Below are positions 45,001-51,964 of a stretch of 64,000 bases of DNA, piece after piece. Below the pieces are notes generated by a model, which made no database searches, had not been told where the DNA came from, and saw only the letters and a program-made list of their open reading frames with translations. Location of the stretch: assembly GCF_051912485.1 (NCBI RefSeq), contig NZ_CP196822.1, positions 620,001-684,000 on the forward strand, in the 5' to 3' direction. Every line of letters starts with the position of its first letter. Positions within the stretch are counted from its first letter, which is position 1. A program made the translations under genes and the position numbers. The stretch comes from Nitrobacter sp051912485. Lineage in GTDB: Bacteria; Pseudomonadota; Alphaproteobacteria; Rhizobiales; Xanthobacteraceae.

Positions 45001-45896
45001 AGGCGGTTCTCGTTTTTGCCATCGCTGCCGGAGCCCGCAATGTTCACGGCAACGATGCCGTGAGCAAACGACAGCGGATCGGTCAGGCCTGATGTCCCGG
45101 AGGTTTCGATCGACCCGTTATTTGTCACGGTGACGGTGCCAACGCCGATACCATAGGTGCTGCTGTTGGTGGTGTGACCCGAGCTTGAAAACGCGTAGAT
45201 GCCGGCGGCGCCGTCGCTTGTAGTCGTGATCGAGGCCGTACCAGCGTTGGTGACCGTCACGATGCCGCCCGGCGCACCGAGAGAGCCATCGTCCTGGTTG
45301 TTTGGCCTGCCGTTGCCGCCAATCGAACGGGCCAGGATGCCGTATGCATTGATGCCGGTGGTGGTGACGACGCCGGCATTCGACACAGTCACGTCACCGG
45401 CGATACCGCCGTGTCCCTGGCTGACATCAAAAGAATTACCGCCGGTACTCGACACATAGATGCCGCTGGCGGCGCCGGTGGCGTGAATGACCACGGTACC
45501 ATCCGTGGTGACACTCAGATTTGTGGCGTCGGCACCGCTGCCGTTGTTGCCGCCATCCGCGCCTTCTGACTTGAACGAGATTCCGTTCGGCGGCCCGATA
45601 TTCGTCGTTACCGATTGAACGAACAGGCTGGTCAAGCCGCTGCCAGTATCGATCTGAATACCGGACGACTGATCGCCCGAGCAGGTCGCTGTCGTACCGT
45701 TGATAACGCAAGGGTCGGCGCGCGCCGGACCGATCGCACAAGCGGCAAGCAAAACGGTTGTTGCCAGCGGAGAAACCCCACCGCCTAGCTTAGGCAGCGA
45801 CCTAAGCGGACGACCGGATCGGTCGAATGGTTGCACGGTTTGCCCCGAATTTATTCGCGAAAAATGCGCACAGGACGCATTTGCGTCACTGAGCAT
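39033..45896 (-). CDS. Giant Gly-rich-repeat autotransporter
   Basis: A 2287-residue type Va secreted protein. Residues 1-60 are an extended signal region (hydrophobic LATTVLLAACAIGPARA). Residues about 90-1770 carry about 28 imperfect repeats of 45-70 residues built on VTVNNTGSIDTYGYAAYGIF, then AQSVGGGGGxGG, which should stack as a beta-helix passenger. A charged insert (about residues 1315-1355, PTKPPPEQEKPDRNGKK then DDAKKGEKED) interrupts one repeat. The last 280 residues are the autotransporter barrel, ending with the required aromatic residue (GSIKLTRRF). Two cysteine pairs lie near the N-terminus and just before the barrel. Likely surface adhesin or biofilm factor. Long opposite-strand frames here are composition artefacts. 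Confidence 0.92.
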   Translation of the reverse strand: MLSDANASCAHFSRINSGQTVQPFDRSGRPLRSLPKLGGGVSPLATTVLLAACAIGPARADPCVINGTTATCSGDQSSGIQIDTGSGLTSLFVQSVTTNIGPPNGISFKSEGADGGNNGSGADATNLSVTTDGTVVIHATGAASGIYVSSTGGNSFDVSQGHGGIAGDVTVSNAGVVTTTGINAYGILARSIGGNGRPNNQDDGSLGAPGGIVTVTNAGTASITTTSDGAAGIYAFSSSGHTTNSSTYGIGVGTVTVTNNGSIETSGTSGLTDPLSFAHGIVAVNIAGSGSDGKNENRLASASGGNAGLGGDASAVTVTTTDSITTHGNGSYGIYAQSQGGFGGTGGAAGERGTSDAGGGYGAAGGVGGVVTVTASGSVTTTADANAIGIFANSVGGRGGNGGSATGGTAVGRDGGTGGTGGSVTVTMDGSIVVKTHGSTSYGIYALSQGGFGGVGGDASDSLTINGTSGNGGNGGVGGQVTIADNGVGVRSVTTDGVNAIGIFAESLGGRGGDGANALGSTNANARNGADGGAGGGVTIDTTANVTTSGAGAFGLFAYSQGGDSGNGGHAFSVANADAGNSHNAGDGGTVSLTSSGAVTTGGANAVALFALSAGGNGGNGNSGDATNAVGGNGGAGGDGGIVTINANGTIKTTGAASYGAFAQSAGGMGGNGDDAGGAGGSGGTGGAAGSGKLVTVNVDGTINTGGVAAYGVFAESVGGTGGHGGGGAGVVAHGGIGGSGGNADAVTVTTSGASEIHTTGLLASGIYAKSLGGVGGDGANAGAAYASPGAGGQGGTSGHVVVNAAGSITTDGFGAFGIQAESTGGGGGTAASGSGVVSIGASGGSAAKGGVIDVTNDGHITTNGAFSHGIVAASIGGGGGAGSQSGSLVALGGAGNSSGDGDIVTVTNNGIIRTTGIGSYGVYAESVGGGGGNGGGASGFITIGGDGGGGGKGGDVNVYNYNLIATSGLGSHGIFAQSVGGGGGDGGSASSYAGPSVGSVSIGGNGGVASNGGNVLVQNYGTISVSGFRSSAIFAQSTGGGGGNGGDSTSLGVTVVDYTIGGKGGAAGDGGTVEVDNYGTITSHSDLAAAILAQSVGGGGGSGGAAYAITGNLVNATVAIGGSGNGGGDGGTVTVNQTGAITTTGIGSNGITAFSIGGGGGTGGTSMARSISASPKGSMALGLSIGGSGGVGGDGGEVTVNNTGWIMTGGAASVGVFAQSVGGGGGNGGDATATAQVIVAENAAAISIAIGGSGAGGGDGKAVTITNDGRIVTLGDDAHAIVAQSIGGGGGIGGAGRASSNADVAGGLVSFLALNSDDPDPTKPPPEQEKPDRNGKKTDDAKKGEKEDTKISVAIGIGGSGGVAGAGDKVTVNNTGSIDTYGYAAYGIFAQSVGGGGGAGGGGGGESEGDISVGVGLGANSGGAGKGGDVIVTNAGTIATRGADAYGIFAQSIGGGGGIAAAGDASAGTDVKNIGISVGGSAGSSGDGGVVTINQTGDVTTLGDRAVAIFAQSIGGGGGVGGTGQGADGGSVMVGGSGSAGGKGGAVNVTMDGDILTFGDGAHGIFAQSVGGGGGVGGDVSGNNPTLLSHAMTIGVGVGGTGGGGGNGGDVTIGTTGTITTNGYRTYGIFAQSIGGGGGTGGSGNASFGTIPFAGSNGGAGSGGKITIDQSGSVIAYGLDSHGIFAQSVGGTGGDDIAIKLHSGTVSGGGGSAAGIYIDGGKTNTITIAAGATVTALSGLAIKATDGVDQNNVAHATGNTVITSAGNISGNIDLGSGLGGLSNLASGVFTTGQTVNLGSGTMSNAGRLDLGGIGNKISTALNGNFIQAPSGTLVVDATFGGTSDVLAATGTANVRGKVEPHLASLMPNAPTTIVSAANGFVGINDATPVDSASVTYGLQIAGNNLQLSVLSAQFVPPSFASYFSPNDTNAANQLQGIWNAGGGAAGMGPVFAYFATISDPNTYAQSLDRLHGASYASQASAAILTGLNFTDSMMSCHGFQGALAPLRETACEWTKVTGVLTDKGSASGSNGYRDRAGRIQAGRQIELAPDWFFEFAAGYEYGHTTVGDFSVTQADRYDLGLALKHQVGSWLFGVALDTGYAALDTTRRIDLVGIGSARSQSSIWRLDTRFHAAYLAEFGITYVKPMLDFDVIYNTMPGFSETGAGVLGLRVASASQVMFAVAPSVELGQTIIWDNGQAMRPYIRAGATLLSTGSWTINSNFEGAPAGVASFASANSIPRTLAKTSAGIDVFGLWGVSGLDLKLQYETQFANGYQDQTGSIKLTRRF

Positions 45897-46109
45897 GCCC
45901 CATGAATTGTCCCGTGCTTATCTTTGACCGGCACAGTGCGTTCTAACAAGTGCAAGCGGATCCGTTTGAGGTCTTAAGACTTAAGGGCAGCCATTCGATA
46001 CACGTCTCACCACCGGCCGCGAATAGCCATAGGCTCTGAGCCTACAAACGCGACGGCCTTAGGCCGAGAGGCCCGGCGGCGTTGTGCTCTACCCCAACAT
46101 CGTGAATGC
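45897..46109. other. Upstream region of the autotransporter gene
   Basis: About 210 bases between the autotransporter start and the end of the IalB gene. Contains the palindrome GTCTTAAGAC (45971-45980), extended as CTTAAGACTTAAG, and a GGCCTTAGGCC dyad near 46052; these are candidate regulatory or transcript-end structures but I cannot assign a protein to them. Confidence 0.3.
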
Positions 46110-46661
46110 CTACCTGATTTTGTCGTAGGCCGGCACAAACCCGGCCAGCGGCATTTCGACCAGCACAGCCTGTTTGTTGGCGTTCTGAAACGCGACCTTC
46201 AATATCTTTCCCTTGCGCATGGCGTCGAGCAGTTTGTCGGAGATTTGCGCCCCGGCATAACATCCCGACGGTGCACACGTCTGAATGGCTAGATTTTCCG
46301 CTGCGCCTTCATCGACCCTGATGGCCATCGGCTCAACGACAAGGATACCGAGCGGAAGCTGCACCATCATGACCGGCTTCTTGGTTTCCGCCGGGACTCG
46401 AACTGTGATGCTGGTCACGATCTGGTTGTTGTCGCGCTGCAAAACCTGTTGAAAAGCCCGGCAATCAAGCACTTTACTATCGCTGGTGCACTCGACCCGC
46501 CAGCCATTCGAGACCGGTGTGGGGTTGGCGCCCTCAGCCTCTGCATTGTTGAGCGTGATGCAAAGACCTAACGCACCGAGGTAGACGAGAGCCGTACCTA
46601 TAAGACGAACGCGGGCCATGTTTCGAAATATCGGCGGCTGAATTGTCGTGCTTTCCTGCAT
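46110..46661 (-). CDS. Invasion-associated locus B (IalB) family protein
   Basis: A 183-residue exported protein. An N-terminal hydrophobic segment (about residues 18-40) is a signal peptide. The mature domain shows NGWRVECTS, LDCRAFQQVLQRDNNQIV, MMVQLPLGILVVEPMAIRVD, IQTCAPSGCYAGAQISDKLL, and LKVAFQNANKQAVLVEMPLA, all typical of IalB. The four cysteines are the family's conserved set. IalB in Bartonella affects red-cell invasion; in environmental alphaproteobacteria many paralogues of unknown role exist. The ATG at 46661 is used; MARVRL at 46619 would place the start closer to the signal peptide. Confidence 0.88.
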   Translation of the reverse strand: MQESTTIQPPIFRNMARVRLIGTALVYLGALGLCITLNNAEAEGANPTPVSNGWRVECTSDSKVLDCRAFQQVLQRDNNQIVTSITVRVPAETKKPVMMVQLPLGILVVEPMAIRVDEGAAENLAIQTCAPSGCYAGAQISDKLLDAMRKGKILKVAFQNANKQAVLVEMPLAGFVPAYDKIR

Positions 46662-46847
46662 CGCTCACGCATATCCCCTGACCTGAGCAACCGTCCATCT
46701 ATTTCTGATCGATCGCATCGCTGTCGAAGTCCTAAGACAGGGCATGTACCATTGCGACCAAGGGGCCAGATTTTGCCCCACGGCCGGTTACCGTGTATTC
46801 ATGTCGCGTTGGGATCGATCCGTCTCTGCCGACTGGAGCCGCCTGTC

Positions 46848-47486
46848 GTGAAGCTGCTTCTCATCGATGACCATTCGATCATGCGCGCTGGATTGGCCGC
46901 GCTCCTCACGCAAACGAGGGCGGATATCGAAATTCTTGAAGCAGGCGATGCCGCCGGCGGGATACGCGAGGTCGATGCCCATGATGATCTTGATGCAGTT
47001 TTCCTCGATCTGAACATGCCGGGCGAAGATGGCATGTCCGCGCTGCGCGAGATCGGCAAGCGGCGGCCGGATCTGCCGGTCATCCTGCTGTCGTCTTCGG
47101 AAAATCCGGAACACGTCAGGCAAGCCCTGGCGGCAGGTGCCCTCGGCTATCTGCCCAAATCGGCCGGTCCACAGACGCTGATGTCGGCATTGCAGCTTGT
47201 GCTGTCCGGCGAAGTCTATATCCCCCAAATCATGTTGCGGGCGCCCGCGCCGCAAGCAAACGACAGGGCGCTGACGGCCGCTACACATTTCAACGCCCAG
47301 CTCACGGAGCGCCAGATCGATGTGTTGAAGCTGCTTGGCCGAGGCATATCGAACAAGGAGATCGGCCGCGAATTGCTTGTCTCCGAACGCACCGTGAAGG
47401 CCCATGTCACGGCGATCTTCAAATCACTCGGCGTGGTCAACCGGACGCAGGCCGTCGAGGTAGCCCGGCGCGCCGCCATTATCTAG
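46848..47486 (+). CDS. NarL/LuxR-type response regulator
   Basis: A 212-residue two-domain regulator. Receiver (residues 1-120): LLLIDDHSIMRAGL, VFLDLNMPGEDG with the phosphorylated Asp, VILLSSSENPEHVRQAL and LGYLPKSAGPQTL with the conserved Lys. A short linker leads to a LuxR HTH (residues about 148-208): LTERQIDVLKLLGRGISNKE, then LLVSERTVKAHVTAIFKSL. GTG start at 46848, chosen because family members begin V/MKLLLIDDH and GGAG lies about 10 bases before; the open frame extends 32 codons further upstream without a better start. Convergent with a hybrid histidine kinase, its likely partner. Confidence 0.9.
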   Translation: MKLLLIDDHSIMRAGLAALLTQTRADIEILEAGDAAGGIREVDAHDDLDAVFLDLNMPGEDGMSALREIGKRRPDLPVILLSSSENPEHVRQALAAGALGYLPKSAGPQTLMSALQLVLSGEVYIPQIMLRAPAPQANDRALTAATHFNAQLTERQIDVLKLLGRGISNKEIGRELLVSERTVKAHVTAIFKSLGVVNRTQAVEVARRAAII

Positions 47487-47605
47487 AGCCTTTTCGTTCC
47501 TGATGAAATCAGAAGCTAGGCTCTTGCTTTAACGAGTTTTTTCACGCCAACCGATCCATCCTCGGGTCAAGCCGGAGGATATGCTTCGCGCGAAAACGCT
47601 TTAGG
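47487..47605 (+). repeat. Degenerate intergenic repeat typical of the group
   Basis: Directly after the regulator stop codon: AGAGCCTTTTCGTTCCTGAT, GAAATCAG, GGCTC, TTAACGAGTTTTTTCACGC and CGCGAAAACGCTTTA. As I recall it, this arrangement is an intergenic element found in many copies in Bradyrhizobium and Nitrobacter genomes (AGAGCCTTTTCGTTCTGATG... TTTTGACGCGTTTTCTTCAC... CGAAAACGC). Internal dyads CTGAT-GAA-ATCAG and GAGCC/GGCTC can fold as a hairpin. Assigned by memory. Confidence 0.45.
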
Positions 47606-47667
47606 AGCTCGATTCCAGCATTCGCGCCGCGCACTTGCGGGCCGGGGAAGCGAATGTTGAATCCGCT

Positions 47668-49428
47668 CTACCAGGCCGGTTCTCCGGAACGGGGACCGGC
47701 GATTGTCAGGCTGGTGATCGCCGCACGGAGTTTGCCATTCGAAACCGGCTTGTGCATCAGGAGACAACTGCTCTCGCTCGCCTCCCTGATGCGGCTCGGC
47801 GCGGTATCGCCTGTCATGAGAATAGCGGGAATATTCTCGTTAAATTCGGATCTCAACCGCTGGATCGTCTCGATGCCGTTTTCAGCCGATCGCAAGCGAT
47901 AATCCGAAATGATGAGATCGGGTATCACAGTGCACTCCACAATCCGCGCCAGCATGTCGTGACATGAGCCTGCGACAGTGACGACGTGCCCCCAAGAGGT
48001 AAGCAGGCTTTGCATCGACGCCTGAATCGCAACCTCGTCATCGATGACGAGAATGAGCAGTGGATTCGCCGCGCTCGGTGAGCCATCAATTTCCTGCATC
48101 GTCACGGATGGCTCTCGCTGCGATATCGGAACCGACAGCTTGAATACGGAGCCGCGACCAACCAAGGATTGCAGTGTCAGTGGTGTCTTCAGAATGTCCG
48201 TCAATCTGGCGACGATGGCGAGGCCGAGCCCGAGTCCCCGGCTGCGATCTCGTTCAGGATTTCCTATCTGATAGAACTCCTGGAAGATAAGATCGCGCTC
48301 ATCTGGCGCTATGCCGCGACCGCTATCCCATACCTCGACACTCAGCCGCTCGCCGCGACGACAACCGACGACGACGCGTCCCTTGTCGGTATATCGAATC
48401 GCATTCGAGATCAGATTGCGCAGGATGCGTTCGAGCAGCACCGGATCGCTCTCAACGACCTGCGAGCAGGGAATCAAAGTCAGCGTCAGATTTTTCCGCG
48501 TCGCCTCGGCGCCTTCATCGCGACATATCCGCTTCAACAGCGCCAGAATCGGAAACGATTGATGCTGCGCCTGAATCACTCCTGCATCGAGCCGGGAAAT
48601 ATCCAGCAGTGACGTGAACAGACCATCAAGCGCGCCGACCGAGTCGTCGATCTGTTTGACTAGTCGTTGCGCATCGTCATCCATTTTCCGGGCGCGTAAA
48701 GCACCGACAAACATGCTCAGAGCGTGGACCGGTTGACGCAGATCATGACTCGCCGACGCCAGAAAGCGGGATTTGGCGACACTCGCTTCCTCCGCCTTCT
48801 CCTTTTGCAGACGCAAATTCGTCGCCAGATCGAGGTTTTCGAACTGTAGCCGCAGAGACTTATTGAGGATGTCGCTGTGCTTCTTTGCCAGCATGGCAAT
48901 AACCGCAGTCCATAGTGTGGCGAGCGCAGCGTAGGTCCAGTGCAACACGTCATGATGCGAGGCGGCCCAGATCGTGGTTGGCGCCATGATAGAGCACAGA
49001 TTGCAATAATATGCCGGGAGATAGGTCGCGAAGGCGGTGATGGCCCCCGCCGCGATACCCGCGCAAACCAGCAGCACGATAAACTGCAATTCGACGCGGC
49101 TCGGACTCATCAGCAGGAGCGAGCCGAATCCCCAGGTCAATCCGCCGGCGAGAGCGCTGGCTATGGCGCGTCGTGCCCAACGCTGCCAATCCGACGGCGC
49201 GGGCCTCGATCTCCGATAGGCACGGATGAGCACGAACCTTGTAATGGATTGTCCGAAGACGAGCGCAACAAAGATCACAGCCGCCGACAATGGCACCGCG
49301 CCGAGGCTCACCAGCATTCCAGACAGGATCGCAGCCGCAATCAGGCTTCCGACCGTTCCTTCCACCGCATTCCCGTAGACCGCGGCGACCTGTTCGGCAC
49401 GCAATTTATCGTAATGCAAAATAGACAT
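47668..49428 (-). CDS. Hybrid sensor histidine kinase
   Basis: A 586-residue membrane kinase. About residues 25-195 contain five or six hydrophobic helices with no periplasmic sensor domain. A coiled-coil linker leads to HisKA with SRFLASASHDLRQPVHALSM (phospho-acceptor His), then HATPase with RILRNLISNAIRYTDKGRVV (N box), WDSGRGIAPDERDLIFQEFY, and RSRGLGLGLAIVARL. A C-terminal receiver follows (about 460-575): LILVIDDEVAIQASMQSLL, DLIISDYRLRSAENG. The ATG at 49428 (MSILHYDKL) is chosen because the upstream in-frame region is low-quality. Probably phosphorylates the convergent NarL-type regulator directly or through its own receiver. Confidence 0.88.
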   Translation of the reverse strand: MSILHYDKLRAEQVAAVYGNAVEGTVGSLIAAAILSGMLVSLGAVPLSAAVIFVALVFGQSITRFVLIRAYRRSRPAPSDWQRWARRAIASALAGGLTWGFGSLLLMSPSRVELQFIVLLVCAGIAAGAITAFATYLPAYYCNLCSIMAPTTIWAASHHDVLHWTYAALATLWTAVIAMLAKKHSDILNKSLRLQFENLDLATNLRLQKEKAEEASVAKSRFLASASHDLRQPVHALSMFVGALRARKMDDDAQRLVKQIDDSVGALDGLFTSLLDISRLDAGVIQAQHQSFPILALLKRICRDEGAEATRKNLTLTLIPCSQVVESDPVLLERILRNLISNAIRYTDKGRVVVGCRRGERLSVEVWDSGRGIAPDERDLIFQEFYQIGNPERDRSRGLGLGLAIVARLTDILKTPLTLQSLVGRGSVFKLSVPISQREPSVTMQEIDGSPSAANPLLILVIDDEVAIQASMQSLLTSWGHVVTVAGSCHDMLARIVECTVIPDLIISDYRLRSAENGIETIQRLRSEFNENIPAILMTGDTAPSRIREASESSCLLMHKPVSNGKLRAAITSLTIAGPRSGEPAW

Positions 49429-49688
49429 TGGAAATGTTAATGTGATGGGTCCGTTGCCTCGATCCTGATCGGCAACAAGCCACATCGCTCCCGCGACATC
49501 AACTGCTGGCGCGATTACCCTGGCGATTCGTTTAGCCGGTGCTCCGGGCGCTCCGCCCCAGAACGCTCTGCATGGGCTATCCTGACATCGGGGACTGCTT
49601 CTCTCACGGTCGGCTTTCATCAATCAGTTCCGGAAAATGTGAAGGATCCCCGCTTTCCCGGCTTCCTGAGCCGTGGCAGGGTAGCTCC

Positions 49689-50042
49689 ATGGGGTTTCGT
49701 TGCTTCATCGGCCGTCTACTGGCGATCTTCGTGATCGCGGGGCTCGTTGCGGCGCCGCTGGGAACGCCAGTGGTCGCGATGGGGTCATCCACGGTCGCGA
49801 TGTCCGACCTGGCATCGATGTCTGATGACATGCCGTGCTGTCCTGACACGCAAAAGAATAAAGACTGTAAGGACTGTCCGCTGCTTGCGATCTGTGCCCT
49901 GAAAAGCTTCGCGACTCAGTCCGCTGTCGATGCGATTGCTGTCCGTCCTACTCGGCATCACCAGCTTGCCGGTCGTGACGATCTCATGAGCGACGGGGTC
50001 GACCGTCCTCCACCCGACCATCCACCTCGAACCCTGGTCTGA
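49689..50042 (+). CDS. Cys-rich exported protein at head of Cus operon
   Basis: A 117-residue protein with an N-terminal hydrophobic segment (MGFRCFIGRLLAIFVIAGLV, to about residue 32), then a cysteine cluster MPCCPDTQKNKDCKDCPLLA followed by IC, and a Pro/Asp/Arg tail. Five to six closely spaced cysteines and several Met residues suggest metal binding in the periplasm, perhaps DUF2946-like. It is 96 bases before the FixH-like gene and heads the metal-efflux operon. The ATG at 49689 is favoured as it begins the hydrophobic segment. Frame upstream is open but not protein-like. Confidence 0.6.
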   Translation: MGFRCFIGRLLAIFVIAGLVAAPLGTPVVAMGSSTVAMSDLASMSDDMPCCPDTQKNKDCKDCPLLAICALKSFATQSAVDAIAVRPTRHHQLAGRDDLMSDGVDRPPPDHPPRTLV

Positions 50043-50138
50043 CCGGCGCGCGAGCGCCGTTCGATGCCGCGCGACCGAGAGGCTTGCGCGGATGATTCAT
50101 GCCGCCTTGCGGCAGACCAAAACGTTCGAGGATTTTAT

Positions 50139-50549
50139 ATGAACACGTCACATTATGCGCGCTCCCTTCGTGGAGCGCTGATCGCCGTTGCCGCAAGCGT
50201 CACGGCCAGCACAACCGTCTTTGCGGACATCAAGGATTACAGGTTCGAACTTATCGACCAGACCGTTCAGACCGGATCTGACAAGATCATCGCCGTCCGC
50301 CTGATCAGTTCCAGGACAGACAAACCGGTTTCCGACGCGGTGATCTTTGCCACTCGCCTCGACATGGCGCCTGACGGCATGGAGGAGATGGCGACAAAGA
50401 TCATCCAAATACCGGGAAGCGAAGCTGGCACCTACAAGTTCAAGGCGACGTTCGGCATGGCAGGCCGTTGGCGGTTGTCGCTCGGCGCCAAGGTGCAGGG
50501 TGAGACCGGCACCGTCGAGAACAAGCTCGTCATCACGGCGCAAAAATGA
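50139..50549 (+). CDS. FixH/YtkA-like exported protein
   Basis: A 136-residue protein with a signal peptide (to about residue 30, TTVFADIKDY) and a YtkA/FixH-like immunoglobulin-type domain: YRFELIDQTVQTGSDKIIAV, KPVSDAVIFATRLDMAPDGM with Met residues, and EAGTYKFKATFGMAGRWRLS. Such proteins accompany copper export and CusB-like adaptors; the DMAPDGMEEM stretch may bind a soft metal. ATG at 50139 after AGGATTTTAT, a modest ribosome site. The stop overlaps the start of the CusB gene (ATGA), so it is translated with it. Confidence 0.78.
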   Translation: MNTSHYARSLRGALIAVAASVTASTTVFADIKDYRFELIDQTVQTGSDKIIAVRLISSRTDKPVSDAVIFATRLDMAPDGMEEMATKIIQIPGSEAGTYKFKATFGMAGRWRLSLGAKVQGETGTVENKLVITAQK

Positions 50550-51964
50550 ACCGGGCAATCTTGATGAGCCTTGTCGTTGCGGCGCTGGCCGCGGCAGTCG
50601 GCGCTGGTTTCACCGGCGGCCGTGTGCTGCACGGAACGAGCGTGATGTCCTTTACGACCGCGGCGGCGTCCGAGACCACCACTGCGCCGATCTATTATCG
50701 GGATCCGGATGGCAAGCCGTTCTACTCGCTGACGCCGAAGAGGGCGGAGGACGGACGCGCGTACCGCCCGGTGCCGCCAGCCGCCGACGTTAGCTTCGAC
50801 GATCCTGCGCATGAGAAGACCAAGGTCGAACCCCCCGACGCCAAGGTCGGCAAGCACAAGATCAAGTATTACCGCAATCCGATGGGGATGCCGGATAGAT
50901 CACCGACGCCGAAGAAGGATTCGATGGGGATGGATTACATCCCCGTTTACGAGGGCGAGGACGCCGCTGATGGCTCGGTCAAGTTGTCACCGGGAAAAAT
51001 CCAGCGCACGGGTGTGCAATCCGAACGCGCCGCACCTCGTGTCATCCGGACGTTGATCCGGGCGCCTGGCACGATTCAACTCGATGAGCGGCGGATATCC
51101 GTTATCTCGATGCGCACGGAAAGCTGGGTACAGAAGGTGATGAACGTTACTACCGGCTCCGCTGTCAAGAAGGGGCAGCCGCTGATGGAGATCTACAGTT
51201 CGGCGATCTCATCGGCCGCGGCGGATTATATCTCCACGATCAACTTGTCTATCCCGGCCAGCATGGAACGCTACGGCCGTGGATCGCGGCAGCGACTGAT
51301 GAACCTCGACGTTCCGGATGCGGCGATCGTGGCCATGGAAAAGAGTCGCATGGTTCCGATCGCGATCGAATGGTCGGCGCCGCGCGACGGGATCGTTCTG
51401 GAACGTAATGCCATTGAGGGGATGAGAGCGCAGCCCGGCGACGTGCTGTTCCGTGTCGCCGATACGTCCCTGGTGTGGGCCATGGTGGACATAGCCGAGC
51501 GGGATCTTGGCGCGGTACGGGTAGGGCAGCGGGTTATTGCGAAAGCCCGCAGCTTTCCGGAGCGCGCGTTCTCCGGAAAGATCAGCGTGATCTATCCGCA
51601 GGTGAACCGCGAAACGCGAACCGCACGGGTCAGGGTCGAACTCTCAAATCCTGATCTTGCCCTGCTTCCCGACATGTATGTCGACGCCGAAATCGACACG
51701 GGTAATCCTGCGCCGGTTTTGGCGATACCGGAAAGCGCTGTGCTCGATACGGGTGCGCGGCAATCGGTCTTGGTGGACAAGGGAGAAGGGCGCTTCGAGC
51801 CGCGGGAAGTGAAGCTCGGTCAGCGTGGGAATGGTTATGTCGAGGTGCGGGAGGGGTTGCACGACGGTGAGCCGGTCGTGGTGTCGGCCAACTTCCTGAT
51901 CGATGCCGAAAGTAATATGAAGGCTGCGCTGAAAGGCTTTTCGGAAGCGGGAAGCCAACCATGA
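50546..51964 (+). CDS. cusB: Metal efflux RND periplasmic adaptor (CusB type)
   Basis: A 472-residue membrane fusion protein. N-terminal membrane/signal segment (residues 1-35), then two heavy-metal-binding-like modules: degenerate IYYRDPDGKPFYSLTPKR (about 50-68) and IKYYRNPMGMPDRSPTPKKD followed by SMGMDYIPVYEGED with four Met. The rest is the HlyD-like body: APGTIQLDERRISVISMRTE, lipoyl half WVQKVMNVTTGSAVKKGQPL, beta-barrel WAMVDIAERDLGAVRVGQRV, and a C-terminal VEVREGLHDGEPVVVSANF. It links CusA to an outer-membrane channel. ATGA overlaps on both sides. No cusC (outer-membrane) gene is in the window. Confidence 0.9.
   Translation: MNRAILMSLVVAALAAAVGAGFTGGRVLHGTSVMSFTTAAASETTTAPIYYRDPDGKPFYSLTPKRAEDGRAYRPVPPAADVSFDDPAHEKTKVEPPDAKVGKHKIKYYRNPMGMPDRSPTPKKDSMGMDYIPVYEGEDAADGSVKLSPGKIQRTGVQSERAAPRVIRTLIRAPGTIQLDERRISVISMRTESWVQKVMNVTTGSAVKKGQPLMEIYSSAISSAAADYISTINLSIPASMERYGRGSRQRLMNLDVPDAAIVAMEKSRMVPIAIEWSAPRDGIVLERNAIEGMRAQPGDVLFRVADTSLVWAMVDIAERDLGAVRVGQRVIAKARSFPERAFSGKISVIYPQVNRETRTARVRVELSNPDLALLPDMYVDAEIDTGNPAPVLAIPESAVLDTGARQSVLVDKGEGRFEPREVKLGQRGNGYVEVREGLHDGEPVVVSANFLIDAESNMKAALKGFSEAGSQP

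Noticed and set aside
42042..45092. Long plus-strand frames (227-301 codons) opposite the autotransporter
   Set aside because: Ala/Thr/Asp- or Pro-rich translations mirror the Gly-rich repeats; no ribosome sites or domains.
39033..45896. Regular DNA repeats that could suggest a CRISPR array
   Set aside because: Repeats are degenerate, of variable length, in frame and coding; no unique spacers between identical repeats.
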